From: Yponomeuta sedellus
Taxonomy: Eukaryota > Arthropoda > Insecta > Lepidoptera > Yponomeutidae
DNA length: 64,000 nucleotides
Direction: 5' to 3'
NCBI GenBank assembly: GCA_934045075.1
Contig: OW203732.1
Coordinates: 16,523,889-16,587,888, forward strand
Of this stretch, positions 18,913 to 30,110 are shown piece by piece. How positions within the stretch are numbered: the first letter of the stretch is position 1; the number at the start of each line of letters is the position of its first letter. A model generated the notes under the pieces. That model was not told where the DNA came from and searched no databases. It saw only the letters and a list, made by a program, of their open reading frames with translations. The position numbers and the translations under genes were made by a program.

Positions 18913-19699
18913 AGGAAATTATTGGTTTCCGATAACTTCTGCGATTTTATGAAAGAATCGTAAGACTACTGGGACCAATCTTAACATCCCATTAGGTCCT
19001 TTAGCCTAGCAACCACTAATGGTAACCACTGTTCGATACCGGTGCCCACTGGCCAGCCTCGAACTAGAGATTTATTCGTATCTTATCAGAATAGATTGCG
19101 TGTGCCACTGTGGCGTTGTCGGAACTAACCGGGAGTGGTCTTTATATCAAGCGAAATTGAATAAGTTTGCTAAACTATGCGGAGCTTGTGCGTTGTTTTA
19201 GCAGTGTTGCTTGACTATGTGAAAGTTAAGAAGAATCGCCGAAATGTATTTTTAAATTTGTTTTAAGTGTCTCAGGTTTTTCCATTCGTAAGCACTTGGA
19301 ATTACCAATCCGGGGTCGCATGTTAATGCTATCTCTCTGAGACGATTGTGTTTTGAACGTATAAGTGTCTGCTTTACGTAAATCTCTAAACACAATCCTT
19401 CCATAAAATGTGTCATTTAAAAAAGAGCCACTTGCTTACAAAATTGAGGGAGGCGTCACTACCTACTAAATTTTTAAATAGACATTTTGCTGTTCTCTGC
19501 ACAGTGAATTTAATGGGTTTGATAATTGCATTGAAACAGCGCTTATTGAGGAATTAGATTTTTTCATTATTCATGAGTTTCTGCTCCTCTTCATGAAATT
19601 TTTCGAAGGGCATTTTTTTTCTTGAACGTCACATAAAATGGCTTCTTGTAGGATTCGCAGATTACCTAAATACAAAAAAAAACAATGTATAAATTACGC
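18913..19699. other. No recognised feature
   Basis: No ORF with motifs and no family repeat noticed. Confidence 0.4.
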
Positions 19700-19795
19700 C
19701 TGTATTTCGGATGGGTAGGTGGACATCAGGGGTTGCCACTAGCGACGATCTTGACAAATCTCGTTCGCTGCATCCAAATTCTTTAGTCGCTGCAT
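19700..19795. mobile_element. Repeat P copy
   Basis: CGCCTGTATTTCGGATGGGT, GGGGTTGCCACTAGCGACGA and TTAGTCGCTGCATGCATATA align with 27180-27290 (CGCCTGTATCCCAGAGGGGT, GTCGTTGCATGCACGC). Confidence 0.55.
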
Positions 19796-20034
19796 GCATA
19801 TACTCGAGTTTTGGTCCTACAGATATGTCTCCGAAAATTGGAAGTCAATTGGTAATAAAATGAACTTGACAACCCACCCCAGGAAGAAACGACCGCATAT
19901 GATTGACACTGGACAGAACCAAGGGGGTTGGCATTAGTGAAGCACAGTTTGCTGTACAATGGCTCTCTACATTGTCTGGAAGATTATAACAATAATAAAT
20001 TGTTATTATTAATTCAACCACAATTCCGTCCAAT

Positions 20035-20072
20035 TCCAGTGGACTACATAATATAGCCTGAAGAAGAAGAAG
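20035..20072 (+). mobile_element. Family F extreme 3' end
   Basis: CCAGTGGACTACATAATATA then GCCTGAAGAAGAAGAAG, identical in style to the end of 48119-48262. A 114-codon antisense ORF spanning this (19845-20189) is thus not a gene. Confidence 0.6.
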
Positions 20073-20235
20073 ACATTCCACACAATCCCCTGACCTGGTC
20101 CAAGAAACACTGTATTGTAACCAGAAGATACAATCTTCTTGCTTATAAAACAAAAATGTTACTGATCTATTGACCGATAGACAATGCAATGCACCAACTA
20201 AATCGGTTTAAAATTTAAATAAATATTCCTTCGGA

Positions 20236-20335
20236 ATTATTATTATTAAAATTCTTTATTGCACTATTCAAACAAATTAAAATGTACAAAGGTGAACTTA
20301 ATGCTGACAGCATTATTTTCCAGTTAACCTTAGTT
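20236..20335 (-). mobile_element. Non-LTR 3' UTR, family O
   Basis: TTATTATTATTAAAATTCTT, TATTGCACTATTCAAACAAA, GCTGACAGCATTATTTTCCA give, in complement, a 3' end with GTGCAATAAAG and a TAATAATAA tail. Confidence 0.55.
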
Positions 20336-21110
20336 TTGCTGAACTAGAAGTATACTGGGTAGTGCTTGCATGAATATAATAAACATAGACATAAACAGAA
20401 TTGATTGCGTTAAAGAGGATTTGGTTGAAATTCCTCTAAAAAACAGAAATAAAGGTAGGTAAATGCGTACAAAATCGCGGGCAAAACTGGTATAAACCTG
20501 TTACTGTTTTAAGTTCGCAACAGATGCCTGTAATGTCATAATTCTAATAATAGATTCTAACGCGTAATTATCGATCAACCCACAAGAGAGGAAGCCAGCG
20601 CCTAAGCTTCCCACTTACGCTGTCAATTAAGATTCAGATCTAATGATGTAAAGCAGGCACGACTCTGTGATTAGACTATCAAAACCTATCAATCATTAAT
20701 GAAGCATGGTTTCGTCCACCCGATTTGTAAGAATTCCCAGAACTTCTGAGAATCAACGAAACTTAATTTTACTTTTTAAACCTTGGTGAAATTAGTTTTT
20801 ATTATCAGTCCAGTTACTTTATACATTTGGCTGGATAAATTATGGACATTACTTGGGGGTGACTAGAAAGGCTTAACTTCAAATTGTTGACTAGGATTTC
20901 CTCTGGTTATTTTCCGCCATCTTGAAATGAGCGTCAAATTCAATTTTTTTCACAATAACTCGGTTCTCCGTTCTTTTCTTTCATGTACACAGAAATGATT
21001 AATTATTTTATTGAGATTATTAACGATCTTTTTATTTCGTTGGTAATTAAATCATTAAAAAATGGTTCACTATATTATGAACTTCGGAAAAAGTCCAAAA
21101 AAACTGTAGT
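20336..21110. other. No recognised feature
   Basis: Unique-looking AT-rich sequence; a 76-codon ORF at 20983-21213 ends in a SINE-G fragment. Confidence 0.4.
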
Positions 21111-21121
21111 AGACTCGATTC

Positions 21122-21216
21122 ATATCAACTGTTTGCACTGCTGGGGAACGGGTCTTTTCCTGCGTCACAAGAAGGTTAGGCCATACTCCACCACGGCGCC
21201 AAGTCCAGGTTGATGG
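21122..21216 (-). mobile_element. SINE-G 3' fragment with TSD
   Basis: 95 bp: CACTGCTGGGGAACGGGTCT, TTAGGCCATACTCCACCACG, GCCAAGTCCAGGTTGATGG. 11-bp TSD AGACTCGATTC at 21111-21121 and 21217-21227. Shows that SINE-G moves by target-primed reverse transcription with 5' truncation. Confidence 0.8.
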
Positions 21217-21227
21217 AGACTCGATTC

Positions 21228-22241
21228 CTAAACTATCTATAGTATGTAAGTACCCACAAAGTTTTGCAAGCCCTTGGTGCGCGAGCCCGATCCGAACTTG
21301 GCCTTTTTTTCCGATGTTATAACTGGACTATAATTATTAAAAACGCCCAAAAGTTATCCCTCAAAAGAATACGGGAGGTAACGCAAGAACTCAGATTACA
21401 TTATATTGCATGTATTATATTCTATGATAATATGACGATTGTTTTAAAATAAATTCATACTGCTGTGTTTTAAAATCAAATAAATGTTTATGTATGGCAA
21501 GAATACTTCATTCAGATTTTAGAAGCTTAAAAAACAGGTTAAATCATCCATGAATTAGTGCTTAGTTTAAGGCTATTTTAATAAATTTCGCATTACTTAG
21601 CATTGTCAGGCCAACATAATGTTCTGTTATGACTGAATTATGCAATTTGCAGAACCTAACTTTTAGATAGCATTGTTAAACGATGACAAACCTGGTCGAA
21701 CATATTTTTATAACAAGTATTATGAAATCATGTATCACCAAAATGCAAAGTGATAAATTTCAAGAGTTTGGCAAAGTTTTGAATGGGAAATTAAGATACA
21801 TAATCCGATTTCACGGTTTTGAATGCGGATTAGGTTCCGCAAACTGGATGACTCATCCTATGGTAATTAAGTGCAATAAAAGGAGACGTCAATGGACTTT
21901 TGTGATTGTTATGAAATCAATTTTCGCACCGTTATTTACCGACTTCTGATATTAACATAATTCTGCTTTTGTGCGTCATCGCAGCTAATATTAATTTAAT
22001 GTGTACCTTACCGTGTCTTTATACCTGAAATGTTTATCCGTGATCGTGGAATTCACTCCTGTCACCTTATAGGATACGCCAAAGTCCCTCCTTTCATGTG
22101 TCACCTCCTTCTGTCATCTGCCAATCTAATCCACTTTAGATTCGTCTTACTGATTCGATTCATTGTTGACACGTTTTAGGTTCTCAACGGCAGAGTCGAT
22201 AGTTCCTTACTAACCATTGAGAGTATTTCAATTAGGTTTGG
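21228..22241. other. No confident gene
   Basis: ORFs of 62 and 88 codons (21264-21452, 21683-21949) lack motifs and codon signals that I can judge. Otherwise unassigned. Confidence 0.35.
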
Positions 22242-22243
22242 TA

Positions 22244-22551
22244 CAGTCTATTTATCCTTACTTGTCAAATTTAGTAAACAAGAATCTAACCTCAAAATTG
22301 ACATTTGATGCCAAAACTGCATATTTTCTCGCAAGTTCGTGAACTTTGTTTATAAAATTGTCAGGGTGTTACCTAAAATAGTGTCCCACGTTACTTCATT
22401 CCCGGGAATGTGGCACTTTTCGACTAAAAAGTCATACTTAAGAAATGATAATTGTAATATTTTTCTGGTTGTGCAATAAAGTGTTCTCTATCTATCTGTC
22501 TACTTTTATGATATTTTTTACTAAACTGGAAAAGTAAGGATATTTAGACTG
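22244..22551. mobile_element. MITE R copy 1, TA target, with LINE tail inside
   Basis: TA-CAGTCTATTTATCCTTACTT ... AAGTAAGGATATTTAGACTG-TA. The inverted ends pair for about 40 bp, and TA is duplicated (22242-22243, 22552-22553), as in Tc1/mariner elements. Related to 36402-36648, where an empty-site comparison is possible. Carries a family O2 tail at 22449-22503. No transposase. Confidence 0.75.
22449..22503 (+). mobile_element. Non-LTR 3' tail (O2) inside MITE R
   Basis: AATTGTAATATTTTTCTGGT, TGTGCAATAAAGTGTTCTCT and a TATCTATCTGTC tail. The same 3' end sits in a SINE-B at 51344-51406. Confidence 0.65.
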
Positions 22552-22553
22552 TA

Positions 22554-23045
22554 CACTTCAGTTGAAAACACATCGATCTTTACACGCTTACACGTTACGA
22601 GCATCTCAGAAATCGGTAAGATTACGAGTACCTACAACTGACGTAACATCAGTTACTGATGTCTAAACCAATATTAAACATCCCTGCCGTGGAATGTCAA
22701 ACAATTACCAAGCTGAGGTCTTGTAACTGTTTCGGCAAAAACTAAATACGATGTCTACACGTCTGTTGACCCGACGTGACGGGCTTTTTAAAGGACTTCG
22801 TCTCAAGCAGCGGTTGCCATGTTGACGGGTGTCTCTGTAAATAAACAGCCATTCATTGGCACAGAATAATTACTTGAGGAAGTTTGGCTCCGTTGCAAAG
22901 TTCTGAAAAAGTTTCGTTTAGTGTAAAGGTCTGGTCGACAGCAGCGGATCAATTAATAGGTATATTTTCTAGCTGACCGAGCACCCGGCAAATGTTGCTA
23001 CCTCACTTACTGCCTCAGGGCAAGTATACCTACTCGTAGTATGAA
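22554..23045. other. No recognised feature
   Basis: No gene or known repeat seen apart from weak similarity of 22980-23045 to SINE-D flank. Confidence 0.4.
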
Positions 23046-23089
23046 ATGAATGCAGTAGTATTAGGTCTCATTTCAATACTAAACGAATA

Positions 23090-23399
23090 TGAAGGAAAAA
23101 TATCGTGTGGAAACCTGCGGCTTGGTTGGCTCCACGGGTCTTTTTTGTGCGTTAGGCCAAGGATGGTATGGGTGCTGGGCAAGAGAATGTCCCAGCCTGA
23201 GACATTGTTTGTAGATGGAGTAAGTAGGCTGGCACTCCCAGGCACTTAAAATGGTTCCTTCACCCATCTAGCGTGAGTAAATGTTGCCAACTTCACTTAC
23301 TGGATAGGTAAAGGAACCACTCAAACTTTACAGTACCTGGGACATTGTTTCTTAGATGCAGTAGGCTTCCCCAGCACCTATACCGTCCTGACAAAGTTG
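23090..23399. mobile_element. SINE-D in inverted arrangement
   Basis: 23090-23285 is sense (AAGGAAAAATATCGTGTGGA, GGTATGGGTGCTGGGCAAGA, GGTTCCTTCACCCATCTAGC). 23295-23399 is antisense (ACTCAAACTTTACAGTACCT, CCCAGCACCTATACCGTCCT, GACGCTGTATAAATTATCTC). Two 3' regions face each other. Short ORFs on both strands are shadows. Confidence 0.65.
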
Positions 23400-23864
23400 G
23401 ACGCTGTATAAATTATCTCATTACCTACGTAATGAGACGATTTATTCAATTAATTAAGGAAGAAAGTTCTATGACGCCAACGCAGTGGGTCTTCTCCAAG
23501 AATCAGACTAGGCAGAATGGGGGCACAGGGGCATTGGCCATACGTGACCAATCGGACATTGGTGCCAATAACTCACAAAGACATTATGCGTGTGGTGTCC
23601 AATATTTGTACAAAGAGGTTGTATTCACAACAATGTATTCTTGGTTTCAGGTGGAGATACGCGGGAGATTTGAAGAGTCGACTTGTTGCAGTTTATTCTT
23701 TTACAATAAAAGGTAAGATTATTCTGATAATACTCTTACTCGATGTGTAGAAATATCCTATTTTCTAAAAAGGGGTTTCTATTAACCATATGAAGTACGT
23801 TATAATGGCGTTATAACTTCAAGATCACAAAAACCATACATACAAGCACTAACTATATAACATA
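23400..23864. other. No confident gene
   Basis: A 123-codon plus ORF (23345-23716) begins inside SINE-D, so it is unlikely to be a gene; its latter part has no recognised domain. Confidence 0.4.
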
Positions 23865-24058
23865 ACATTTACATACAAGCACAAACATTGCTTTTGGCCC
23901 CACACTAGGATACCCTGTGTCGTGGGAACCAGAACAACGACATCACAAACATGTAAACATCCAAGACCTGGTTTTTTTTTTGTTCCCAGCCGGGATTCGA
24001 ACCCGGGACCTCTTGCATGGTAGGCAGACGCGCTACCGCTACGCCACAGAGGTCGTCA
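23865..24058 (-). mobile_element. SINE-C with tRNA-like head
   Basis: Antisense: CCACACTAGGATACCCTGTG, ACATGTAAACATCCAAGACC, a poly-T (A-run in sense), then the head GCCGGGATTCGAACCCGGGA and CGCTACCGCTACGCCACAGA. In sense the head has box A TGGCGTAGCGG and box B GGTTCGAATCC. Confidence 0.8.
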
Positions 24059-24605
24059 AAGATGAAAGATTACAAATGAATACACACTGTACAGTATAAA
24101 AAGGATTAGAAGAAGTTTTTGCCAATGTTTTCGTCGAAAAACGAAGTAGTCGTAAGTCAAATCTAATTATCACCGATATATGTATGCCAACAGTAACTAC
24201 AGTATGTCATTACTCCTCTTAAAAACTGTTCAATAAATGTTGATACCTCATATTCTGTACGCTCATCTCATATTGCAAACATACACTATCAGCCATCGTC
24301 TAGACTTAGTAACAAGCCTCTTTACTATGGGAAACCAGTGAGGAACTTTCAAGCGTGCACAATGTGGTCAGCCAGCGAGTTAGACCTGCCAATCAGAGGC
24401 AATATTGAGAAGCCACGGGTCGTTAATCAGTGAATGTGGTAAAGATGTAACCACTCTGATTCGCTCGGGTTAATTTATAATTATATGTTTAGGCGGGCGC
24501 ACAGTAATCGTTCCGTATGGCCGCCGTGTTTCCATTCTACTTAACTGGCTCTACACGACAGTTGACACTACCTCTAATACAGCGGGAATATTGAAATGAC
24601 AAAAT
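24059..24605. other. No recognised feature
   Basis: Unique-looking; no ORF or repeat found. Confidence 0.4.
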
Positions 24606-24772
24606 TCTTCTCTCAGAAAGAGAGATTATGGGCTTAATTACCACGCGTGCTCACCGCGGATTGGTAATTTCGGGGGCTGAGGTTTTTGAACATCTCAGAC
24701 ACTCGTATCTTTCCATGATGTTTTCCTTCACATGTTCATCTGTGCCCTGTAGTGGGGCATATATAGGCTACC
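24606..24772. mobile_element. SINE-E with 5' inversion
   Basis: 24606-24738 is antisense (CTTCTCTCAGAAAGAGAG, ACCACGCGTGCTCACCGCGG, ATGATGTTTTCCTTCAC), and 24739-24772 is the sense 3' end (CTGTGCCCTGTAGTGGGGCA, TATATAGGCTAC). The two parts join at adjacent family positions, the expected product of twin priming. Confidence 0.7.
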
Positions 24773-24852
24773 TACACGCAAAATAACTCCTGAATTAGCC
24801 GTGTTCCTTTTTCTTCCTATGCCTCTCTCAATGGGCTACCCTTCATCGTCAG

Positions 24853-25157
24853 AGTGCTTAGTGCGAGCTTGACAGATCCAATCGAATAACTTTACTACCG
24901 CGTTAATCGAGCATTGAGTAGTGAGTATGAGTAAGTTAACCGTTCGAACTGGCAAAACGCTGTCACAGTACAACTCGCACTCGCGTTTATTCGTGTTTTG
25001 GCTTGTAAACGTGTTCACTTCTCAACGTAAACCATTACAACTCGCACTCAGCAATTTTAATTTCCATACTTGTCGCTAGGTGGCGCTTCCTAGATGTCAT
25101 AGAAATATGAGTATACGTTAACGCGATCGAGTAGTTAAAAAACTCGCACTAAGCACT
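24853..25157. mobile_element. MITE Q copy 1, 305 bp
   Basis: Perfect terminal inverted repeats AGTGCTTAGTGCGAG and CTCGCACTAAGCACT. Second copy, same length, at 56908-57212 and about 95% identical by eye. Interior has GTTCGAACTGGCAAAACGCT and GGTAAACGTGTTCACTTCTC-like sequence. No TSD evident; a 60-codon ORF in each copy is part of the repeat. Confidence 0.8.
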
Positions 25158-26290
25158 GTGCTCCTCAGGTTCTTCTTTGTTTCTTGCCAAGCGAAACTGA
25201 TTTTCAACGCTGGTTACATCCGTTCATTTCCTGAGTTGCTAAGCCGCGCCTTCCTTCTTCTCCCAACGTATCTCCTTTCCTCAATCTTGCTCATCGTTAT
25301 AACTTGAAGAACTGGGTACCTATTGTGTCGCAATACCTAGATAACAAATTTTATTATCCGTTGAAATAAGTATTCGAGAATGAATCAATTACTATAGAAA
25401 GCCTGTAAATAGAGCGCACTCTATGTAACCAGTCATAACATTGTTACACATTATTGAATATGATGGATATCCAACTTTCTTAGATGCAGTTGTAGATGCT
25501 AAGCCAGGTCCAAAAATCGCCACCCTATCCCTTTAGTGACAACTTAGCAACATACTTGAGTTACTTTAAATGAGACTTTACTAGAGCGTCCCAACCTTAA
25601 TAGTGCCACTCGATATCTGACCGCCCTTTATCACGATTCAACTTTAAATCCTCAGTAATATCTATTGGAGTCTCATAATTTTTACGCGAATTCAGTGGAC
25701 CTATAAAATTGATTGCCTAAAACGTGTTCGCCACGTTGTTATCAAATGCAAATTAACAATGTTAATCAGATGCGGTAGTCGGCAATAACGTGTGACGGAA
25801 GCGAACGGCGACAGGTTACATCACCGATGGAGTGTCCACTTACAAGCGCTGGCTCCTTACATCCCAAGACAGATTTCCCACACTATCTTTGCCCATATGA
25901 GGGACGTCCTGTGGCCATCGGCCTGTCGGACGCTCCGACCTAATGGAAAAGGGCCTATGTGAACTGCCCTTGGATTACGTAAGATTTCACTCTACCGGAT
26001 AAAGCATTTAGACGAATCCGAAATGTCAAAATTATGTATGTGTCTGACGGTTCGAAGTAGGGTAAATCAGACAACTTCATACAGTGCGGAATTTACCTGA
26101 TCGCATCCCTGGACTGTTAAAGGGATGTGGCGACGGATGTGCAGAGAGTTGAGAGAGTCTTTTAGTTGTTCAGAACCAATCACCAGACCAGACACTATTG
26201 AACTACGTATATTTTACGTTGCCTTGCCTATGTATATATTATTGTTTACATTTGTGTAAGACAGGGAAAGATTTTTACTGGAAAATTTGG
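25158..26290. other. No confident gene
   Basis: Longest unique stretch in this part. 25800-25990 is GC-richer (CACTATCTTTGCCCATATGA, GGCCTGTCGGACGCTCCGAC) but gives no recognisable coding frame. Confidence 0.35.
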
Positions 26291-26303
26291 AACTAAGATG
26301 TCA

Positions 26304-26602
26304 AAAACCTATTTAGAGACTAAAAATTCCACCCATGCCGGGATTCGAACCCGCGACCTCTGGCTATCCGTGCCAGCGCTCTTCCAACTGAGCTAATGGA
26401 CGACTCACCGGCATCAGTGAAATTTCGAACCTCTTTACAATATTCTCTGTATTACGTACAGGCAGCGACATCAGGCTGAAGTAATTTGCGTCACTTGCAC
26501 GTAATACAGAGAATTCGAATCCCGGCATGGGTGGAATATTTAGCCTCTAAATAGGTTTTTTTTAATTGTTCTAAGCACGGGTTAGTGCATTAAAAAGAAT
26601 AT
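26304..26602. mobile_element. SINE-A inverted compound with TSD
   Basis: Left: antisense from AAAACCTATTTAGAGAC through the whole head (CCAACTGAGCTAATGGACGA) to the body (GCGTCACTTG). At about 26499 it flips to sense (CACGTAATACAGAGAATTCG), skips most of the head, and runs to the long tail GTTAGTGCATTAAAAAGAAT. 13-bp TSD AACTAAGATGTCA (26291-26303, 26603-26615). Confidence 0.85.
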
Positions 26603-26636
26603 AACTAAGATGTCAGTTCGATCCATCCCAAGGTGA

Positions 26637-26685
26637 TCTGGAATTGATCGCTTTTAGCGATAAGACCGCCAATTGTATAGTTCAA
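26637..26685 (+). mobile_element. LINE 3' remnant (also at 28016-28064)
   Basis: TCGCTTTTAGCGATAAGACC, GCCAATTGTATAGTTC resemble RTE-type 3' ends; an antisense relative is at 31341-31450. Present twice through the tandem duplication. Confidence 0.5.
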
Positions 26686-27175
26686 AACTTATGTAAGTAA
26701 GCCTATTAATGTATTGTCTGTTCTGTTGTGTACAATAACGAGTTCTGATCTAATCTAAAGGTTGATGCGCTGTCGACTGTACGTGAGAATATAATAGGCT
26801 TTATAACACAACCCGGTTAAGAGCGAAGGTTGTCTCTGTACCTTTTGAGCGTATCAGATAGAACTTTTGCACTTAACCGAGCATAATATGTGTGGAGTTT
26901 CTGTTATGTAAGTATTCCTACAAAACACTTGTAGCTCGACTCAAAACTAGTTTGTCATAATCACTTGGCTGATTATTAATTGTCGCGTTTAATTAATGTA
27001 TTCATCGGACGTCTAATGACCGGCATGACTATGCTATGCTGAGATGCTATGCATGACTTTACTATAGAACGGGTCCTTCTCAACGGGTGCAAAAGCATAC
27101 TTAATACACCTTCACCATCACTATTAATCAGTCTACGCCTCGATAGCCTAGTCGATTAACAACTACATACGTACT

Positions 27176-27340
27176 TACATAACCTCACGCCTGTATCCCA
27201 GAGGGGTAGGCAGAGGCCAGGGACTGCCACTTGCCACGAAGCTGACAGATCACCTTCGCTTCATCAACGTTCATAAGTCGTTGCATGCACGCACGCCGGT
27301 TCAGGGTACTGTTTATCTTCCCCTTTGCTAGTACATCCCC
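27176..27340. mobile_element. Repeat P, most complete copy (duplicate at 28555-28719)
   Basis: CATAACCTCACGCCTGTATC, CAGAGGGGTAGGCAGAGGCC, GCTGACAGATCACCTTCGCT, GTTGCATGCACGCACGCCGG. A SINE-like dispersed repeat with five further partial copies here. Confidence 0.6.
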
Positions 27341-29194
27341 TATTTGGTCGATGTAAGAACGACATTATTACACTGTCTAAACTGTCTAAAGTAGTGATTC
27401 ATAAGAAACAGGAGCAACCCTTAAATGTTGCTTTTAAGTAAGAGTCAATGATCATCTAACAAGAAATACCTTTCCAATTGATTAGATAGTGTCGATTTTA
27501 TAAGCGCGATGAAGACAACTCCAAACAGAAAGGAAATTAATGGACGAAAACACCAAATGAATATCACAGAAGAAGCAGAGGACTTTATAATATGCTTATA
27601 TCTATCACTATGATTGTTGTTTGCCAACTTTAATAGCCTAGTATGATATTTATATGAATTTTGTTTTTATCTATTTGTCGAAGTCAGGACAGAAATATTA
27701 CTCACGCTAATACGCCCACGTTGACAAGTTCTAACGGTATACTAGCAAAATTTGCAACGATCTCTCAAACTAATTAGTATTGCCTATAATTAAAACAAGT
27801 TTATTCAGTTTTATTATAATATTCTCTGTATTACGTACAGGCAGCGACATCAGGCTGAAGTAATTTGCGTCACTTGCACGTAATACAGAGAATTCGAATC
27901 CCGGCATGGGTGGAATATTTAGCCTCTAAATAGGTTTTTTTTAATTGTTCTAAGCACGGGTTAGTGCATTAAAAAGAATATAACTAAGATGTCAGTTCGA
28001 TCCATCCCAAGGTGATCTGGAATTGATCGCTTTTAGCGATAAGACCGCCAATTGTATAGTTCAAAACTTATGTAAGTAAGCCTATTAATGTATTGTCTGT
28101 TCTGTTGTGTACAATAACGAGTTCTGATCTAATCTAAAGGTTGATGCGCTGTCGACTGTACGTGAGAATATAATAGGCTTTATAACACAACCCGGTTAAG
28201 AGCGAAGGTTGTCTCTGTACCTTTTGAGCGTATCAGATAGAACTTTTGCACTTAACCGAGCATAATATGTGTGGAGTTTCTGTTATGTAAGTATTCCTAC
28301 AAAACACTTGTAGCTCGACTCAAAACTAGTTTGTCATAATCACTTGGCTGATTATTAATTGTCGCGTTTAATTAATGTATTCATCGGACGTCTAATGACC
28401 GGCATGACTATGCTATGCTGAGATGCTATGCATGACTTTACTATAGAACGGGTCCTTCTCAACGGGTGCAAAAGCATACTTAATACACCTTCACCATCAC
28501 TATTAATCAGTCTACGCCTCGATAGCCTAGTCGATTAACAACTACATACGTACTTACATAACCTCACGCCTGTATCCCAGAGGGGTAGGCAGAGGCCAGG
28601 GACTGCCACTTGCCACGAAGCTGACAGATCACCTTCGCTTCATCAACGTTCATAAGTCGTTGCATGCACGCACGCCGGTTCAGGGTACTGTTTATCTTCC
28701 CCTTTGCTAGTACATCCCCTATTTGGTCGATGTAAGAACGACATTATTACACTGTCTAAACTGTCTAAAGTAGTGATTCATAAGAAACAGGAGCAACCCT
28801 TAAATGTTGCTTTTAAGTAAGAGTCAATGATCATCTAACAAGAAATACCTTTCCAATTGATTAGATAGTGTCGATTTTATAAGCGCGATGAAGACAACTC
28901 CAAACAGAAAGGAAATTAATGGACGAAAACACCAAATGAATATCACAGAAGAAGCAGAGGACTTTATAATATGCTTATATCTATCACTATGATTGTTGTT
29001 TGCCAACTTTAATAGCCTAGTATGATATTTATATGAATTTTGTTTTTATCTATTTGTCGAAGTCAGGACAGAAATATTACTCACGCTAATACGCCCACGT
29101 TGACAAGTTCTAACGGTATACTAGCAAAATTTGCAACGATCTCTCAAACTAATTAGTATTGCCTATAATTAAAACAAGTTTATTCAGTTTTATT

Positions 29195-29685
29195 CCAAAT
29201 TTGGCTTTATTCCAAATTCTTTTACTATATTTTCAAGTAGGTCGTGAATTAAGTTAATAATGTGCCTTAGTTCGAAAATGTAATATTTAAAGGTCCTCTG
29301 TATCTTTATATAATGCTTGTCTCATTGTTTCTAAATATGAGGTTTACATTATTCAGTAATTCTTCTATGTTTTACATGCCTAAAAAACAGAAATATAAAT
29401 TCAGTTATTTCCCGTATCACTAACAAAGACATCTAATAATATTAAAACCTTTAATAATCATAATAAATTGGCGCTACTCATATAGCAAGCATTAAAATCA
29501 GTACCTTTATATTGTTTCATTCAGCGTAGAACTGAGTTTAAACGATATAATTTATGAAGTAGGTACCTTCAAAGTCGAGAAATTGATAATAGAAGTTGAC
29601 ATTTCTTGAATTAATGAGACGAATGAATGACCTACGACAAATCGATAAACATTATTGCTTTTCGTATTTTAACGATTCTGACTGA
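29195..29685. other. No recognised feature
   Basis: AT-rich, no ORF or repeat noticed. Confidence 0.4.
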
Positions 29686-29785
29686 CCTTTAAATTTTGAG
29701 GGCACAGAAATTGCAGCATAATCTTCGTACACTGCATAGTACGCGTAAATTTTGCTGCAATTTCTGTGCCCTCAAAATTTAAAGG
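29686..29785. repeat. Perfect 33-bp inverted repeat, 34-nt loop
   Basis: 29686-29718 (CCTTTAAATTTTGAGGGCAC onward) pairs without mismatch with 29753-29785; weaker pairing continues into the loop. No TSD or second copy in the window. Confidence 0.8.
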
Positions 29786-29878
29786 TATATTTAATGTAGC
29801 CTTAAAATCGTATTACCAGTACCTACTTACTATATATCGCTTTTATCATTAATAAATAAATAATTAAATAAATAAATA

Positions 29879-30110
29879 TTCATGGACATATTACACAGAT
29901 CTCTTTAGCCCTATACTAAGTACAACTAAATGACTTGTGTTATAGGTGCTAACTCGACGATAAATTTAATACAATAAATACATAGATAACATCCAAGACC
30001 CGAGACAAACTAGAAAAGTTCGTTTCCTTGTGTGACCCGGCCGGGGATCGAACCCGAGACCTTCGGTTTTACAGCAGCGTGCCAAACCGCTGCGTCACCG
30101 AGGCCGTCAA
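29879..30110 (-). mobile_element. SINE-B, full length
   Basis: From the 3' end TTCATGGACATATTACACAG through GCTAACTCGACGATAAATTT and AACTAGAAAAGTTCGTTTCC to the antisense head GGGATCGAACCCGAGACCTT and TGCGTCACCGAGGCCGTCAA. Use as the reference copy of SINE-B. Confidence 0.85.

Larger units (their letters stand above)
26439..29194. repeat. 1,379-bp tandem duplication, apparently identical
   Basis: 26439-27815 is repeated as 27818-29194; line-by-line reading found no difference (including identical 60-codon ORFs at 27445 and 28824). The left breakpoint lies inside SINE-A (AATATTCTCTGTATTACG). The unit contains the right half of that SINE-A, an O tail, repeat P and unique DNA. Either a very recent duplication or an assembly artefact. 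Confidence 0.9.

Noticed and set aside
19845..20189. 114-codon minus-strand ORF
   Set aside because: It spans the 3' tail of a family F insertion, including the GAAGAAG run.
23345..23716. 123-codon plus-strand ORF
   Set aside because: Its first third is SINE-D sequence; no domain in the rest.
27445..29006. Identical 60-codon ORFs at 27445-27627 and 28824-29006
   Set aside because: The identity is due to the whole 1,379-bp DNA duplication, not to protein conservation.
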